This document shows, one piece after another, positions 15,467 to 24,816 of a DNA stretch of 64,000 nt. A model generated the notes under the pieces. That model did not search any database and was not told the origin of the DNA. It saw only the letters and a program-made list of their open reading frames with translations. The stretch comes from Noviherbaspirillum pedocola. GTDB taxonomy: Bacteria > Pseudomonadota > Gammaproteobacteria > Burkholderiales > Burkholderiaceae_D. The DNA lies in the NCBI RefSeq assembly GCF_016632335.1, contig NZ_JAEPBG010000003.1:496001-560000 (forward strand). The letters run 5' to 3'. Position numbers and translations under genes: made by a program. The first letter of the stretch is position 1. Every line of letters begins with the position of its first letter.

Positions 15467-17221
15467 TTACCCTCGCTTCGGCACCTTCTCCCGCATCTGG
15501 GTCGCGCGCAGAAAATCGAAATCCACGCCGCGATCGGCCTGCGTCACCGTATCGAGGAACAGCTTCTGATAACCGCGCTCAGCGCTCGGTGGCGCGGCCG
15601 GGTTCTCGCGCATGCGCCGTGCGAGCTCCTCGTCTGATATCAATAGCGTCAGCTCGCGCCGGCTCGCGGACAGGCGGATGCGGTCGCCATTCCTCACCTG
15701 CGCCAGCGGCCCGCCGACCGCCGCTTCCGGCGTCACATGCAGCACGATGGTGCCGAAGGCGGTGCCGCTCATGCGGCCGTCGGAGATGCGCACCATGTCC
15801 TTCACGCCGGCCTGCGCCAGCTTCCTCGGTATCGGCAGATAGCCGGCCTCGGGCATGCCGGCCCCGCTCTTCGGGCCGATGTTCTTCAGCACCAGCGCAT
15901 CGTCAGCCTCGACATCAAGCGCCGGATCGTCGATGCGCGCCGCCAGGTCTTCCAGATTCTCGAACACCACCGCGCGGCCTTCGAATTCCAGCAGCGCCGG
16001 GCTCGCCGCGGATTGCTTGACGATCGCGCCGCCCGGCGCGAGATTGCCGCGCACTACCGCCAGGCCGCCGCTGGCATAGATCGGATCGCCCAGCGGCCGC
16101 ACGATGTCCTGCGCGAAGGGCCGCGCCGCGCGCTCGAGCTCTTCACCGAGGCTGCGGCCGGTCACTGTCATCACATCCAGGTGCAGCAGCGGCGCCAGCT
16201 CGCGCAGCAGTACCGGCATGCCGCCGGCGCGATGGAAGTCTTCCATGTAATGCCGGCCTGACGGCTTCAGGTCCACCAGCACCGGGGTTTCGCGGCCCAT
16301 CGCATCGAGCGCATCGAGATCGATGTCGATGCCGAGCCGGCCGGCCATTGCGGTGAGATGGATGATCGCGTTGGTCGAGCCGCCGATGGCCAGCAGCACC
16401 CGCAACGCATTCTCGAAAGCCGGGCCGGTCATGATCGCGCTCGGCTTGACCCCGTTCTTCGCCAGCGCCACCGCGAGGCGGCCGCTGGTTTCGGCGATGC
16501 GCACGCGGTCTGCGCTGACCGCCGGCGGCGTCGCGCCGCCCGGCGCCATCATGCCCAGTGCCTCGACCACGCAGGCCATGGTGCTGGCGGTGCCCATCAC
16601 CGAGCAGGTGCCCACGCTGGGCACCAGGCGGCTGTTGACTTCATTGATGGCCTCAGCGCCGATGTCGCCGGCGCGAAAGCGCGCCCAGTAGCGGCGGCAG
16701 TCGGTGCAGGCGCCGACACGCTCGCCTTCATACGCGCCCACGAGCATGGGCCCGGTGACGAGCTGGATCGCCGGTACATCGGCCGAGGCTGCGCCCATCA
16801 ATTGCGCCGGCACGGTCTTGTCGCAGCCGCCGATGAGCACAACCGCATCCATGGGCTGCGCGCGTATCGCTTCCTCGGTATCGATGGCCATCAGGTTGCG
16901 CAGGTACATCGCGGTTGGATTGACGAAGCTCTCATGCAGCGAAATCGTCGGAAACACCATGGGCAGCGCGCCCTCGAGCAGGATGCCGCGCTTGACCGCT
17001 TCGATGAGCTGCGGCGCGTTGCCATGGCAGGCGTTGTAATCGCTGCCGGTGTCGACGATGCCGACGATGGGCCGGTCGAGCGCATCGTCGGAATAACCCG
17101 CGCCCTTGATGAAGGCGCGGCGCAGAAACAGCGAGAACTCGCTGTCGCCGTAGCTGGTAACGCCTTTTTTCAGGCCGGATGCGGATGGCGGGTCGGTGTC
17201 TTGCGGCTTGGATGTGGTCAT
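15467..17221 (-). CDS. IlvD/Edd-family dehydratase, sugar-acid type
   Basis: A 584-residue iron-sulfur dehydratase. Probable cluster ligands are Cys65 (DYNACHGN), Cys133 (GGCDKT) and Cys206 (GTCSVMGTAST), at the spacing known for L-arabinonate and related pentonate dehydratases. The motif ACTDCRRYW (171-179) also favours a sugar-acid dehydratase over valine/isoleucine IlvD. It would convert an aldonate to its 2-keto-3-deoxy product. No other pathway gene is adjacent; the MFS/SDR pair at 82-2207 is of matching type but 13 kb away. A 7-bp inverted repeat lies upstream. Confidence 0.88.
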   Translation of the reverse strand: MTTSKPQDTDPPSASGLKKGVTSYGDSEFSLFLRRAFIKGAGYSDDALDRPIVGIVDTGSDYNACHGNAPQLIEAVKRGILLEGALPMVFPTISLHESFVNPTAMYLRNLMAIDTEEAIRAQPMDAVVLIGGCDKTVPAQLMGAASADVPAIQLVTGPMLVGAYEGERVGACTDCRRYWARFRAGDIGAEAINEVNSRLVPSVGTCSVMGTASTMACVVEALGMMAPGGATPPAVSADRVRIAETSGRLAVALAKNGVKPSAIMTGPAFENALRVLLAIGGSTNAIIHLTAMAGRLGIDIDLDALDAMGRETPVLVDLKPSGRHYMEDFHRAGGMPVLLRELAPLLHLDVMTVTGRSLGEELERAARPFAQDIVRPLGDPIYASGGLAVVRGNLAPGGAIVKQSAASPALLEFEGRAVVFENLEDLAARIDDPALDVEADDALVLKNIGPKSGAGMPEAGYLPIPRKLAQAGVKDMVRISDGRMSGTAFGTIVLHVTPEAAVGGPLAQVRNGDRIRLSASRRELTLLISDEELARRMRENPAAPPSAERGYQKLFLDTVTQADRGVDFDFLRATQMREKVPKRG

Positions 17222-17557
17222 GCGTGTCTCCTTTGTTGTTGTGGCGATGATTGCATTTCTCAGACGCTACGGCTTTGGATTTCGCTAAGGCTTTTGCATC
17301 GGATTCCAATATTTCCCAAAATTATCGACATGAATATACAAAATCGATAACATTGCCACTTTCTTAATAGAATCTGAAATGGCATGCTTTACGCCATTTT
17401 TTCCTTTGAGAAAAGACGCTCGAAATCATAAATCCGGCGACTAAATCCGGCATGAGAAATCCATCGCCACACGCTTGGGAATTGGGCAAAAAGATTCAGG
17501 CCCGGGCAATCAGCATTTACGCGACTGCCAAATGAAAAAGAAAAGAGAGGAAATTCA
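17222..17557. other. divergent intergenic region with inverted repeat
   Basis: This 336-bp AT-rich stretch holds the promoters of the dehydratase (minus) and a lipoprotein (plus). It contains ttatcga (17322-17328) and tcgataa (17344-17350), a perfect 7-bp inverted pair 15 nt apart and about 100 bp from the dehydratase start: a candidate operator. A small hairpin aatggc/gccatt followed by six T lies at 17378-17402; its purpose is unclear. Confidence 0.45.
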
Positions 17558-18277
17558 ATGAAGACTGCATTCACCGCATTGAGCGCCGCACTGATACTGA
17601 CTGGCTGCCTCACCACCGACCTGGCGAAAAAGGATGACGCACCCCAAGCGAGCAGCGAGACGCCGAAAGTTGCCGAGACACCCGCCACACCTTCGCCCGC
17701 CCCAGTTGCCTCTGCTCAACAGGTGAACGGTGGCGCACCCTGCCACACCGATGCCACCAAGATGCCCATGGGCAAAGTCCCGGCCAAGGGCAAGAATGGC
17801 AAGGCCAAAACCACGCCCAAGGATCAAGCTGACGCCGGCTGCCCATCGGGCGCGAGCGCCGTGGCGCCGGGTCAGGACAAGGCGGCAACGGTTGCAGAGA
17901 AGCCGGCGGCAGCCCCCGCGGACAAGGCGACGGCCGCAGCCGCACAGGCAGGCGCTGCCCGCCGTGAAGTCAAGGGCGTCAACGATTGGTCCGGCTATAT
18001 CGAAGGCACGCCGGCTCCCGGCAGCAAATTCGGCAAGCTGCAGATCGGCATGGGACAGAAGGAAGTCATGGATCTCGTCGGCACGCCGAATGATCAGCAG
18101 GCGCATGTAACGGGCAAGGCGTGGATACCGTTCTATTTCGGTTCGGGCAAGTACGAGACCTACCTGTATTACAAGGGCCAGGGACGCCTGCTTTTCGCCG
18201 GCAACGCGGGTTTCAGCACCGGATCGGCATTGATCGGCATTGAAAACGATGCGGCGGAAAGGGGTTACGCGCGGTAA
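17558..18277 (+). CDS. lipoprotein with SmpA/BamE-like C-terminal domain
   Basis: A 239-residue protein with lipobox LTGC (Cys16). A long Ala/Pro/Lys-rich linker (about 25-140) contains two Cys residues (in GAPCHTD and DAGCPSG). The C-terminal 100 residues include FGKLQIGMGQKEVMDLVG, the pattern of BamE/SmpA-type folds that often act at the outer membrane. The linker and its cysteines are not usual in BamE, so a specialised envelope role is likely. Shine-Dalgarno gagagg is good. A terminator follows. Confidence 0.7.
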   Translation: MKTAFTALSAALILTGCLTTDLAKKDDAPQASSETPKVAETPATPSPAPVASAQQVNGGAPCHTDATKMPMGKVPAKGKNGKAKTTPKDQADAGCPSGASAVAPGQDKAATVAEKPAAAPADKATAAAAQAGAARREVKGVNDWSGYIEGTPAPGSKFGKLQIGMGQKEVMDLVGTPNDQQAHVTGKAWIPFYFGSGKYETYLYYKGQGRLLFAGNAGFSTGSALIGIENDAAERGYAR

Positions 18278-18347
18278 ATCGGATTTGCTCGTTCCGCGTG
18301 AATGAATCACTGTTGTTGATTCGGGATGGCACAAGTAATCCCGGAAA

Positions 18348-18387
18348 AGCCTGTTGCGGCGCAGTTGGTGCCGCAACAGGCTTTTTT
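18348..18387 (+). terminator. Rho-independent terminator
   Basis: A 13-bp perfect stem (agcctgttgcggc with gccgcaacaggct), 9-nt loop, then six T. It lies about 70 nt after the stop of the BamE-like lipoprotein. The rest of the gap up to 18607 holds only the leader of the next gene. Confidence 0.92.
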
Positions 18388-18607
18388 GCATTTACATGAA
18401 AGGTTTGCGGACCAGTGCCGGTGAGCGCGTCGGCGAACATGAAGCGAATCGAGGATTCCCCCTGCGCGGTACAAGCCCACCCTGTTTGGCTAACGTCGCC
18501 CATACTAATTTTCATGCCGTCCTGCTGCCGCGCTGCCTATAGTTCCCGCCGCCAGAGCCACCTGGAGAAAAAAGCATCAACGCAGGATCGCTACAAGGGA
18601 GAGCAGC

Positions 18608-19669
18608 ATGGGCAAGGCAAGCTGGGCAAGCATATGCATGGTAGTGGCGCTGGGTGCATGCGGAGGCGGGAGCAGCAACGGTGATGGATTGGCGGCCGCG
18701 ACGCCGGCGGGTCAGCAGGAGGGGAATGCGACCGTTGTGCAGCGGTACACAAATGAAAAGGCTGTGCAGGGAGACTCATTCACGCGGAAGGAGACGTACT
18801 CCTTCTCCGACTCGAATTCCAAACCCTTGACGTCTTACTTCACCAACTATTACCAGACAGTGAACGCCGATCACTCGGGCCTGTTCGTCCAAACCAATTC
18901 CGATCCGATGTTTATCCGGCGCCGCTATTACTTCACAGCGGATGGCATCACCAAGGATGCGGATGCCAGCGAACAGCCAAGTTGTGTTTCGGAGCCGTCT
19001 GTCGCGGCAGTTCCAAGCACCCTGACGCCTGGGCAGCGATGGGACAACTCCTGGACACGTACCTGCACCACCGGAACTGGCAAGACCGTGGACATGGTGC
19101 GCAACACCGGTTCCGCGACCGCATTGGAGACCATCACCGTCGCAGCCGGCACCTTCCAAACCATCAAGGAGGAAAACACCTGGACAGAAATTCTGGACGC
19201 GAGCCGCAGCACGGCGAAACTGGAACAGGTCGAACAGTGCTGGATCGACACAGTCATGGGTGTAGCTGTTAAATGCACGCAAACTGCGGTCGCAACGCCA
19301 CGCGATACGAGCCTGAAAAGTAAAAGCGGCAGCGCGACCATTGAACTCATCGCCTATGACGCTTCGCGCTTCCCAGGCAGCATCAGGAACCCGGCACGAT
19401 TTGCCGGCGGCTGGAACGCAGGCCTCACAGAGGCAAACACGGAGAACTGCTCATCGCTGACCATCGATACCAAAGGCGAGTTGACCGGAACATGTCGATT
19501 CGTGGATGGCTGGTACGTCGCAGTCGAAGGCGCGGTAGACGCAGATGGCGTACTCAAGGCCAGCTCGTCGGACGGCGTCACCATCTCTGGGAAATTGACG
19601 CCCGTGGACGGTAGCGTCGAATGGAGCGCGAATGGCGGCCGCGGCGCGTGGAGCATGGCGCACAAGTAA
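18608..19669 (+). CDS. lipoprotein of unknown function
   Basis: A 353-residue protein with lipobox LGACGGG (Cys about 18) and a Gly/Ser spacer, so it is anchored in the outer membrane. The mature part is mostly beta-rich (TYSFSDSN..., TVAAGTFQTIKEENTW) and has a few Cys residues that could form disulfides (SCVSE..., TRTCTTG, EQCWID, VKCTQ). I recognise no domain. The start follows gggagag. The next gene is convergent. Confidence 0.8.
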   Translation: MGKASWASICMVVALGACGGGSSNGDGLAAATPAGQQEGNATVVQRYTNEKAVQGDSFTRKETYSFSDSNSKPLTSYFTNYYQTVNADHSGLFVQTNSDPMFIRRRYYFTADGITKDADASEQPSCVSEPSVAAVPSTLTPGQRWDNSWTRTCTTGTGKTVDMVRNTGSATALETITVAAGTFQTIKEENTWTEILDASRSTAKLEQVEQCWIDTVMGVAVKCTQTAVATPRDTSLKSKSGSATIELIAYDASRFPGSIRNPARFAGGWNAGLTEANTENCSSLTIDTKGELTGTCRFVDGWYVAVEGAVDADGVLKASSSDGVTISGKLTPVDGSVEWSANGGRGAWSMAHK

Positions 19670-19685
19670 GGGGAAGAAAGAAGGT

Positions 19686-19709
19686 AAAAAAGGCGCGGCG
19701 AAGCCGCGC
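19686..19709 (-). terminator. Rho-independent terminator of the dioxygenase gene
   Basis: Stem gcgcggc/gccgcgc (19693-19709) with a GAA loop. On the minus strand it is followed by a run of six T (19686-19691). It lies 67 nt past the stop of the minus-strand gene. Confidence 0.8.
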
Positions 19710-19775
19710 TCGTTACCGCGACCGCTGGTTGCACATCACGATGCGACCGGCGTCGCGAAAAAACGGTGCCGAGGC

Positions 19776-20720
19776 CTACCGCCCCTTTACAAACAGCCGG
19801 TTGATATACGGATCCACTCCTTCGCCCCGCGCGCTCGCCACCGGCCGATACCGATACAGATACACCGGCAGCAATGAATACTGCACTTGCAGCAGCAGCC
19901 GTGGCCGGCCGCTGGGAAGCATCCCTTTGTGGATGCCATGGGTGTTGACGGTGAAGGCAGTGCCGGCCGGGCCGGTCACACTGACGATGCGCTCCCTGCC
20001 GTAGGTCTTCAGGATCTCTTCATCGCTGTAATCCTTCAGCCGCATGCCGCAGACTTCGAGATGGGTGCCGCGCACGTAGACATGCGGACCGCATTCTTCA
20101 TCCACATCGGTCAGGTACACGAAGACCTTGATGAAACGCCAGTCGTCGGCATCGCGATGGAACGCTTGCAGGCCGGTGCCGGTACCCGCATCGGGAAACG
20201 ACCAGCGCAGGCCGATCGCGGAAATCGTCGGCTTGCAACCGATGTAATCCGCGGCCAGCCGCAGCAGGCCGGGATGATTCGCGAATTCGAGCAGGTGCGG
20301 GCAGCCGATGACATCGGCCAGCGCATATTCCGCCATCCTCACGCCCGGCGCGGCGCGGTCGATGGAAAACGGCGGCAGAGACTTGCCGCGCGCAAGGAGC
20401 GGCTTGTCGCGCAGGTAGTCCAGGATTTGCCCGATCTGGCCGTTATCGAGCATCCTGCCGAGCGGCGCGTAGCCATCACGCCGCAAGCGGCCGATACCGC
20501 GCCGATGCAGCGCATGCGCCTGCGCCGGCAACATGCCGTGACGGGCATCGATATAACGGGAAAGTCCATCGGCCAGTGCATGCCGCAGGCGTTGCGGCGT
20601 GACCATCCGTTGGGCGTAATACAGCAGGCTGTGAACAGGCTTGAACGAGCGGCCTGGCGCCAGTCGCGCGAATTCCATTGCTGCCCCCTGGAATGTGATT
20701 GTCGGCATGCGGGTAGTCAC
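19776..20720 (-). CDS. phytanoyl-CoA dioxygenase-like (PhyH) oxygenase
   Basis: A 314-residue protein of the Fe(II)/2-oxoglutarate dioxygenase type. It has FHRDADDWRF (His and Asp of the iron triad, about 187-196), a conserved GPHVYVRGTH after the central strands, and the distal His in THGIHKG, with RPRLLLQVQY further on, whose Arg would bind 2-oxoglutarate. PhyH-family members hydroxylate lipids, amino acids or natural products; the substrate here is unknown. It is a single-gene unit with its own terminator. Confidence 0.75.
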   Translation of the reverse strand: MTTRMPTITFQGAAMEFARLAPGRSFKPVHSLLYYAQRMVTPQRLRHALADGLSRYIDARHGMLPAQAHALHRRGIGRLRRDGYAPLGRMLDNGQIGQILDYLRDKPLLARGKSLPPFSIDRAAPGVRMAEYALADVIGCPHLLEFANHPGLLRLAADYIGCKPTISAIGLRWSFPDAGTGTGLQAFHRDADDWRFIKVFVYLTDVDEECGPHVYVRGTHLEVCGMRLKDYSDEEILKTYGRERIVSVTGPAGTAFTVNTHGIHKGMLPSGRPRLLLQVQYSLLPVYLYRYRPVASARGEGVDPYINRLFVKGR

Positions 20721-21372
20721 ATACCGTTTCTTTTCGTCATTGTGATGCCGGATCGTAACCCGAATGTTTGCTTTTTATCAAAGGTTTTAACTTGATGTAA
20801 GCAAATACATCGTTGGATGGGGGCATGAGCAATGTTCTTAATGGCAGCGGTGCATCAACACGAAGCGGCTTGCGCATACATAGCTGCAAGCCGCTTTTGC
20901 TCGATACCTCTGCCGCGAACACAGGGCAGTGTGGCATCGCGCCATACCGGTTTAGTTTCTGGCGGCAAGCGCGCTTGCACCGCTGCTTCGATATCGCCCC
21001 AAGCCGGGTGTCAGACCGCAGGGAGCACTAAGGCTGTATCGAGCCTATTCGTTGAGGGCGGCCAACCAGCTGCTTTCAAAAGAGGCAAAAGTTACGCACA
21101 AAATCCGTGGGCAAACCTGTGGACAAGATCCGAAATAGTGAACTAGAACCTTGTTTTTGAAGAAAGATTTTCCTCTGCTCAAATTTCACCATCGCCGGGT
21201 CTTGCACAGGGATTTCCCACAGGCGATACACAGCTAATTCGTTCGCACGATGCACAGCCATTCCACAGAGTTATTCGTACATTTGCGCTGCTCGGCAAAC
21301 GGCATGGAAACTTAGCGCACTCAACGCTGCCTAACCGGGCCCTTATAACGCTGACATTGACTGGAGAGAAAC
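20721..21372. other. long intergenic region (652 bp)
   Basis: No gene is supported here. The left part holds the promoter of the dioxygenase and a 10-bp hairpin aagcggcttg/caagccgctt (20863-20872 with 20887-20896) that lacks a T-run. The right part carries a cluster of DnaA-box-like motifs, listed separately, and the leader of a small basic protein gene at 21373. Confidence 0.5.
21092..21267. other. cluster of degenerate DnaA-box-like 9-mers
   Basis: Seven 9-mers ending in CACA fall within 176 bp: TTACGCACA (21092), TTGTCCACA on the minus strand (21118-21126), TCTTGCACA (21200), TTTCCCACA (21213), CGATACACA (21224), CGATGCACA (21248) and CATTCCACA (21259). The first two differ from TTATNCACA at one position, the others at two to four. 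The local sequence is more AT-rich than its surroundings. No replication gene is adjacent, so an origin is only one possibility. Confidence 0.35.
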
Positions 21373-21549
21373 ATGGCAGGCAACACGAAAAACAAGTACC
21401 CGGCGGACAAGGCCGGCACCAAGTATTCGGAATTCCGCAATACCAAGCGCGTCTCGCCCGGCAAGACCGCTACGACGACGACCCGCGCCGCGGACAAGGA
21501 AAGCAAATCGACCACCGGCGCGGCTGCCAACACGGCAAACGCTGCGTAA
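21373..21549 (+). CDS. small basic hypothetical protein (58 aa)
   Basis: A 58-residue, Lys/Thr/Ala-rich hydrophilic protein (starts MAGNTKNKYPADKAG, ends AAANTANAA) with no hydrophobic segment. The ATG follows ctggagagaaac, a good ribosome site, and codon use is like that of the neighbours. It could be a small nucleic-acid-binding or stress protein, but I recognise no family. The SDR gene follows 27 nt later on the same strand. Confidence 0.6.
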   Translation: MAGNTKNKYPADKAGTKYSEFRNTKRVSPGKTATTTTRAADKESKSTTGAAANTANAA

Positions 21550-21576
21550 CCGGTTCGCCCCAGCGGCACAAGCGCC

Positions 21577-22311
21577 ATGCGCATGAGCGGCAACACCATC
21601 CTCATTACCGGAGGCTCGTCCGGCATAGGCATGGCGCTGGCCGAGCGCTTTCTGACGCGCGGCAACACCGTGATCGTCTGCGGCCGCAGCGGCGAAGCGC
21701 TGAAGACGGTCGAAGCACGCCTTCCCGGCTTGCAATGCATCGTCAGCGATATCGGCAAGCCGCAGGAGCGTGAAGCGCTGGCGCGCTGGGTGAGCGCGCA
21801 TTTCCCGGCGCTCAATGTGCTCATTAACAATGCCGGCATTCAGCGCCGGCTGAATCTTCTCGACCCCGAACCCTGGTCTGCGACCGCGTCGGAAATCGAC
21901 ATCAACCTCGGCGGACCGATCCATCTGACCATGCTGCTGTTGCCGCACCTGCTGCGACAGCCTGATGCGCAAATCATCAATGTGAGCTCGGGCCTGGCCT
22001 TCACGCCGCTGGCCTATGCGCCGGTGTACTGCGCGACCAAGGCGGCAATGCATTCGTTCACGCTGTCGCTGCGTTATCAACTGCGCGACACCAGCGTGCG
22101 CGTGTCGGAAATCATTCCGCCGGCGGTGAAGACCATGCTCGGCGGCGCGCATGACTTCGGCGCAGAACTCGAGGAATTCACCGACGCGATCATGGCTCAG
22201 CTCGAAGCGGGCGCGCAGGAAGCCAGCTTCGGCACCGCAGCGCAACGCAGCCGCGCATCGCGCGATGAACTTGACCGCTGGTTCGAGGAGATGAATAGGT
22301 CGATGGGCTAG
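21577..22311 (+). CDS. DltE-like SDR-family oxidoreductase
   Basis: A 244-residue short-chain dehydrogenase. It has cofactor loop TGGSSGIG (about 10-17), NNAG (about 88-91), and Tyr/Lys in YCATK (about 149-153). The opening NTILITGGSSGIG and the insertion INNAGIQRRLNLLDPE resemble DltE-type proteins. Two ATGs (21577 and 21583) are possible, neither with a strong ribosome site, so translation may depend on the small gene upstream. The substrate is unknown. Confidence 0.88.
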   Translation: MRMSGNTILITGGSSGIGMALAERFLTRGNTVIVCGRSGEALKTVEARLPGLQCIVSDIGKPQEREALARWVSAHFPALNVLINNAGIQRRLNLLDPEPWSATASEIDINLGGPIHLTMLLLPHLLRQPDAQIINVSSGLAFTPLAYAPVYCATKAAMHSFTLSLRYQLRDTSVRVSEIIPPAVKTMLGGAHDFGAELEEFTDAIMAQLEAGAQEASFGTAAQRSRASRDELDRWFEEMNRSMG

Positions 22312-22505
22312 ACCGATCAGATAGCGGGCCCTACCCACCAGCGTCCTTCCTCAAAAGTCTGGACCCGATCTGCCTGCCGCCATTGCGCGACGCAATTGCA
22401 TCGCATCCCTTCGCCCGGCCGCGCGATACGATCGGTATCGTCAAGCCGCCCATCTCCAAATCGCTCTAGGATTTCCGATGCCATAGACCACGGAAAGGCA
22501 TCGTC

Positions 22506-22871
22506 ATGGAAGCGTTGCGAGGATTCGCGCTGCTGCTGTTGCTGCAGGCTTGCGGCGAAGGTTTGGCGCACCTGTTGCGCATACCGGTGCCAGGCCCGGT
22601 GCTCGGCTTGATCCTGCTGCTGCCGCTGGTGCACTGGCTGCCGTTGCGCAACAGCGTGGCCACCGCCGCCAATGTGCTGCTGGCGAATCTGTCGCTGTTC
22701 TTCGTGCCGGCTGGCGTCGGCGTCATTTCTTACCTCGGCGTGATGTCGACCTATGGCCTGCGCCTGCTCGCCGTCGTACTGCTGTCGACCTGGATCGGCC
22801 TGGCGACCACGGCGCTGCTGCTCAATGCGCTTCTTGCGCGCGGCCGGGATGGCGGGCAGCGCCATGGCTGA
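22506..22871 (+). CDS. lrgA: LrgA/CidA-family holin-like membrane protein
   Basis: A 121-residue protein with four hydrophobic segments and the family pattern LLRIPVPGPVLGLILLL (about 22-38) followed by LFFVPAGVGVISYLGVM (about 66-82). CidA/LrgA proteins act as holin-like partners of LrgB and affect cell lysis and pyruvate or glycolate export. It overlaps the lrgB gene by 8 nt, the usual two-gene operon. Confidence 0.9.
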   Translation: MEALRGFALLLLLQACGEGLAHLLRIPVPGPVLGLILLLPLVHWLPLRNSVATAANVLLANLSLFFVPAGVGVISYLGVMSTYGLRLLAVVLLSTWIGLATTALLLNALLARGRDGGQRHG

Positions 22872-23586
22872 GTTCGTCCATCTATGGGTCTACCTGTCGT
22901 CCGCGCCGCTGTTCGGGCTCACCGCGACCATCGTCACCTATGTCATCGCGCAAGCCGTCTACGCGAGGCTGGACCACGCGCCCTGGGCCAATCCGGTGCT
23001 GTGGAGCGTGCTGGCGTTGGGCGCGATTCTGGTGGCGACCGGCACGCCGTATCCCAGCTATTTCGCCGGCGCGCAATTCGTTCATGTGTTGCTCGGGCCC
23101 GCAGTGGTGGCGCTCGGCTGGCCGCTGTGGCAGCGGCGGCATGAGCTGCGCACGCGCGGTGTCGCGCTGGTGATCGCGGCCACCATCGGCGGCCTGGCCG
23201 CTGCAGGCAGCGCGGTGGCGCTCGGCTGGATGCTGAAGCTGCCGGCCGACATGCTGGCGTCGCTGGCGCCAAAGTCCACCACCACGCCGGTGGCCATGGG
23301 CATTGCCGAGCGCATCGGCGGCATTCCGGCGCTGTCGGCGGTCTTCGCCGTGCTGACCGGAATGATCGGCGCGCTGTCGGGAAAGTACCTGTTCGATCTA
23401 CTTGGCATCACTGACCTGTCGGTGCGCGGCTTCGCGCTGGGCACCGCATCGCATGGCATCGGCGCCGCACGCGCGATACAGGTGCATCCCGATGCCGGCG
23501 CCTATGCCGGCATTGCGCTCGGCTTGCAGGTGCTGATCGCCTCGGTACTTTTGCCCTTGCTGGCGCGCCTGGTGCGCCTGCTTTGA
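22864..23586 (+). CDS. lrgB: LrgB/CidB-family membrane protein
   Basis: A 240-residue inner-membrane protein with about seven hydrophobic segments. The signature LAPKSTTTPVAMGIAERIGG (about 134-153) and GIGAARAIQ near the C-terminus identify the LrgB/YohK family. The start at 22864 overlaps the end of lrgA. LrgB-type proteins are implicated in murein hydrolase control and in glycolate/pyruvate transport. No LytTR-type regulator is adjacent. Confidence 0.92.
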   Translation: MAEFVHLWVYLSSAPLFGLTATIVTYVIAQAVYARLDHAPWANPVLWSVLALGAILVATGTPYPSYFAGAQFVHVLLGPAVVALGWPLWQRRHELRTRGVALVIAATIGGLAAAGSAVALGWMLKLPADMLASLAPKSTTTPVAMGIAERIGGIPALSAVFAVLTGMIGALSGKYLFDLLGITDLSVRGFALGTASHGIGAARAIQVHPDAGAYAGIALGLQVLIASVLLPLLARLVRLL

Positions 23587-23734
23587 GCGGGCAACCTGGC
23601 AGGATACACAGCAAGCAAAAAGTCATTGCCATACTGCAATCATGCCGGTATATTCCGTTCCGTTTTTTATAACGAAAACACGGGAGCATTACATCAATGC
23701 CTCGTATATAAGCTTAAGAACATAGGGAGCGCGA

Positions 23735-24790
23735 ATGAAAGCAATAAAATTTGTACCGATTTTTGCAGTGGCATTCCTGTCGGCCTGCGGTGGTGGCGGT
23801 GACTCGGGCAGCAGCTCGGGCGCTGCGGCGAACACCAGTTCGGGCAGCACTTCGACGGCTGCCGCGTCAACCAGCATCAAGATCAATTCCAGCAACGCCA
23901 CGGATGTCAGCGCGTATTCCTATGCGGCGATGGAAGATGTCAATTCCGCGAGCGGATATGGTTCTTCCGCAGCCTTCGCTACCGGCGTGTCGGTCGATAC
24001 CATGTCCACGGGCGTGCTGCAGCGTGCGCTGCAGCAGTTGTATCTCGGCCTTGGCGCCAGCGCGAATACCCAGCTCGCAAGCGGCGTAAGCACCACCAAC
24101 ACCGTGGCCTGCTCCGGCGGCGGATCGATGACTTTGTCCATCAATGTCGCCAACCCGAACCAGGTGCAGAGCGGCGACAGCGTGTCGATGTCAGCCCACA
24201 ACTGCGTCGAAAGCAGCGGCCTGGTCAATGGCGGCGTGAGCATTGTCTTCAGCAACGTCAGCGGCACGATTTCCGATATGGGCGCATGGTCGGCCAGCAT
24301 GACCATGACCTACAGCAGTTTTTCGGTGCTGACGGGCGGCGCGTCGATCAGCGCCAATGGCGACATGACCGTCAGCTATTCCCAGACCAATGCCAACACC
24401 TTCAACGCGCAGATGTCCGGCACCTCGTTCGCCGCCAATCTGACCAAGAGCGATTCCACGCAAATCCAGCGCACGCTGACGAACTACCGGCTCGTTGCCT
24501 CGGCACAGAATGGCGCAACGTCCTTCAGCGGCGATTTTGGCCTGAGCGGCAATTCGCCTACGCTCGGCAATGTCGGGTTCACCGTCAAAACGACTGCCCC
24601 GTTCAAGACGGCGGCAGGCGCGATGAACCCGTACACCGGGTCGGCAACCGTTACCGCGGCCGATGGCAGCAGCACCAGCTACACCGCTCTTGACAGCAGC
24701 AATGTGCGCATCGATGTCGACAGCAATGGCGATGGCGTGATCGACAGCACCACCAACAGCACTTGGGCCACCTTCCGCAGCCGTATCTGA
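23735..24790 (+). CDS. Ser/Thr-rich lipoprotein of unknown function
   Basis: A 351-residue protein with lipobox LSACGGGG (Cys18), then a Ser/Gly-rich tether. The rest is Ser/Thr/Asn/Gly-rich and likely all-beta, with two Cys residues in the middle (VACSGG and AHNCVE). The C-terminal DSNGDGVIDSTT resembles a calcium-binding EF-hand loop. I know no family. The start follows agggagcg, and a terminator lies right after the stop. Confidence 0.8.
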   Translation: MKAIKFVPIFAVAFLSACGGGGDSGSSSGAAANTSSGSTSTAAASTSIKINSSNATDVSAYSYAAMEDVNSASGYGSSAAFATGVSVDTMSTGVLQRALQQLYLGLGASANTQLASGVSTTNTVACSGGGSMTLSINVANPNQVQSGDSVSMSAHNCVESSGLVNGGVSIVFSNVSGTISDMGAWSASMTMTYSSFSVLTGGASISANGDMTVSYSQTNANTFNAQMSGTSFAANLTKSDSTQIQRTLTNYRLVASAQNGATSFSGDFGLSGNSPTLGNVGFTVKTTAPFKTAAGAMNPYTGSATVTAADGSSTSYTALDSSNVRIDVDSNGDGVIDSTTNSTWATFRSRI

Positions 24791-24816
24791 ACCCGGCAAC
24801 CCGAGTCATCGGAACG

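Noticed and set aside
20863-20896. Hairpin aagcggcttg/caagccgctt as a terminator
   Set aside because: A 14-nt loop and no proper T-run on either strand, and no gene ends nearby.
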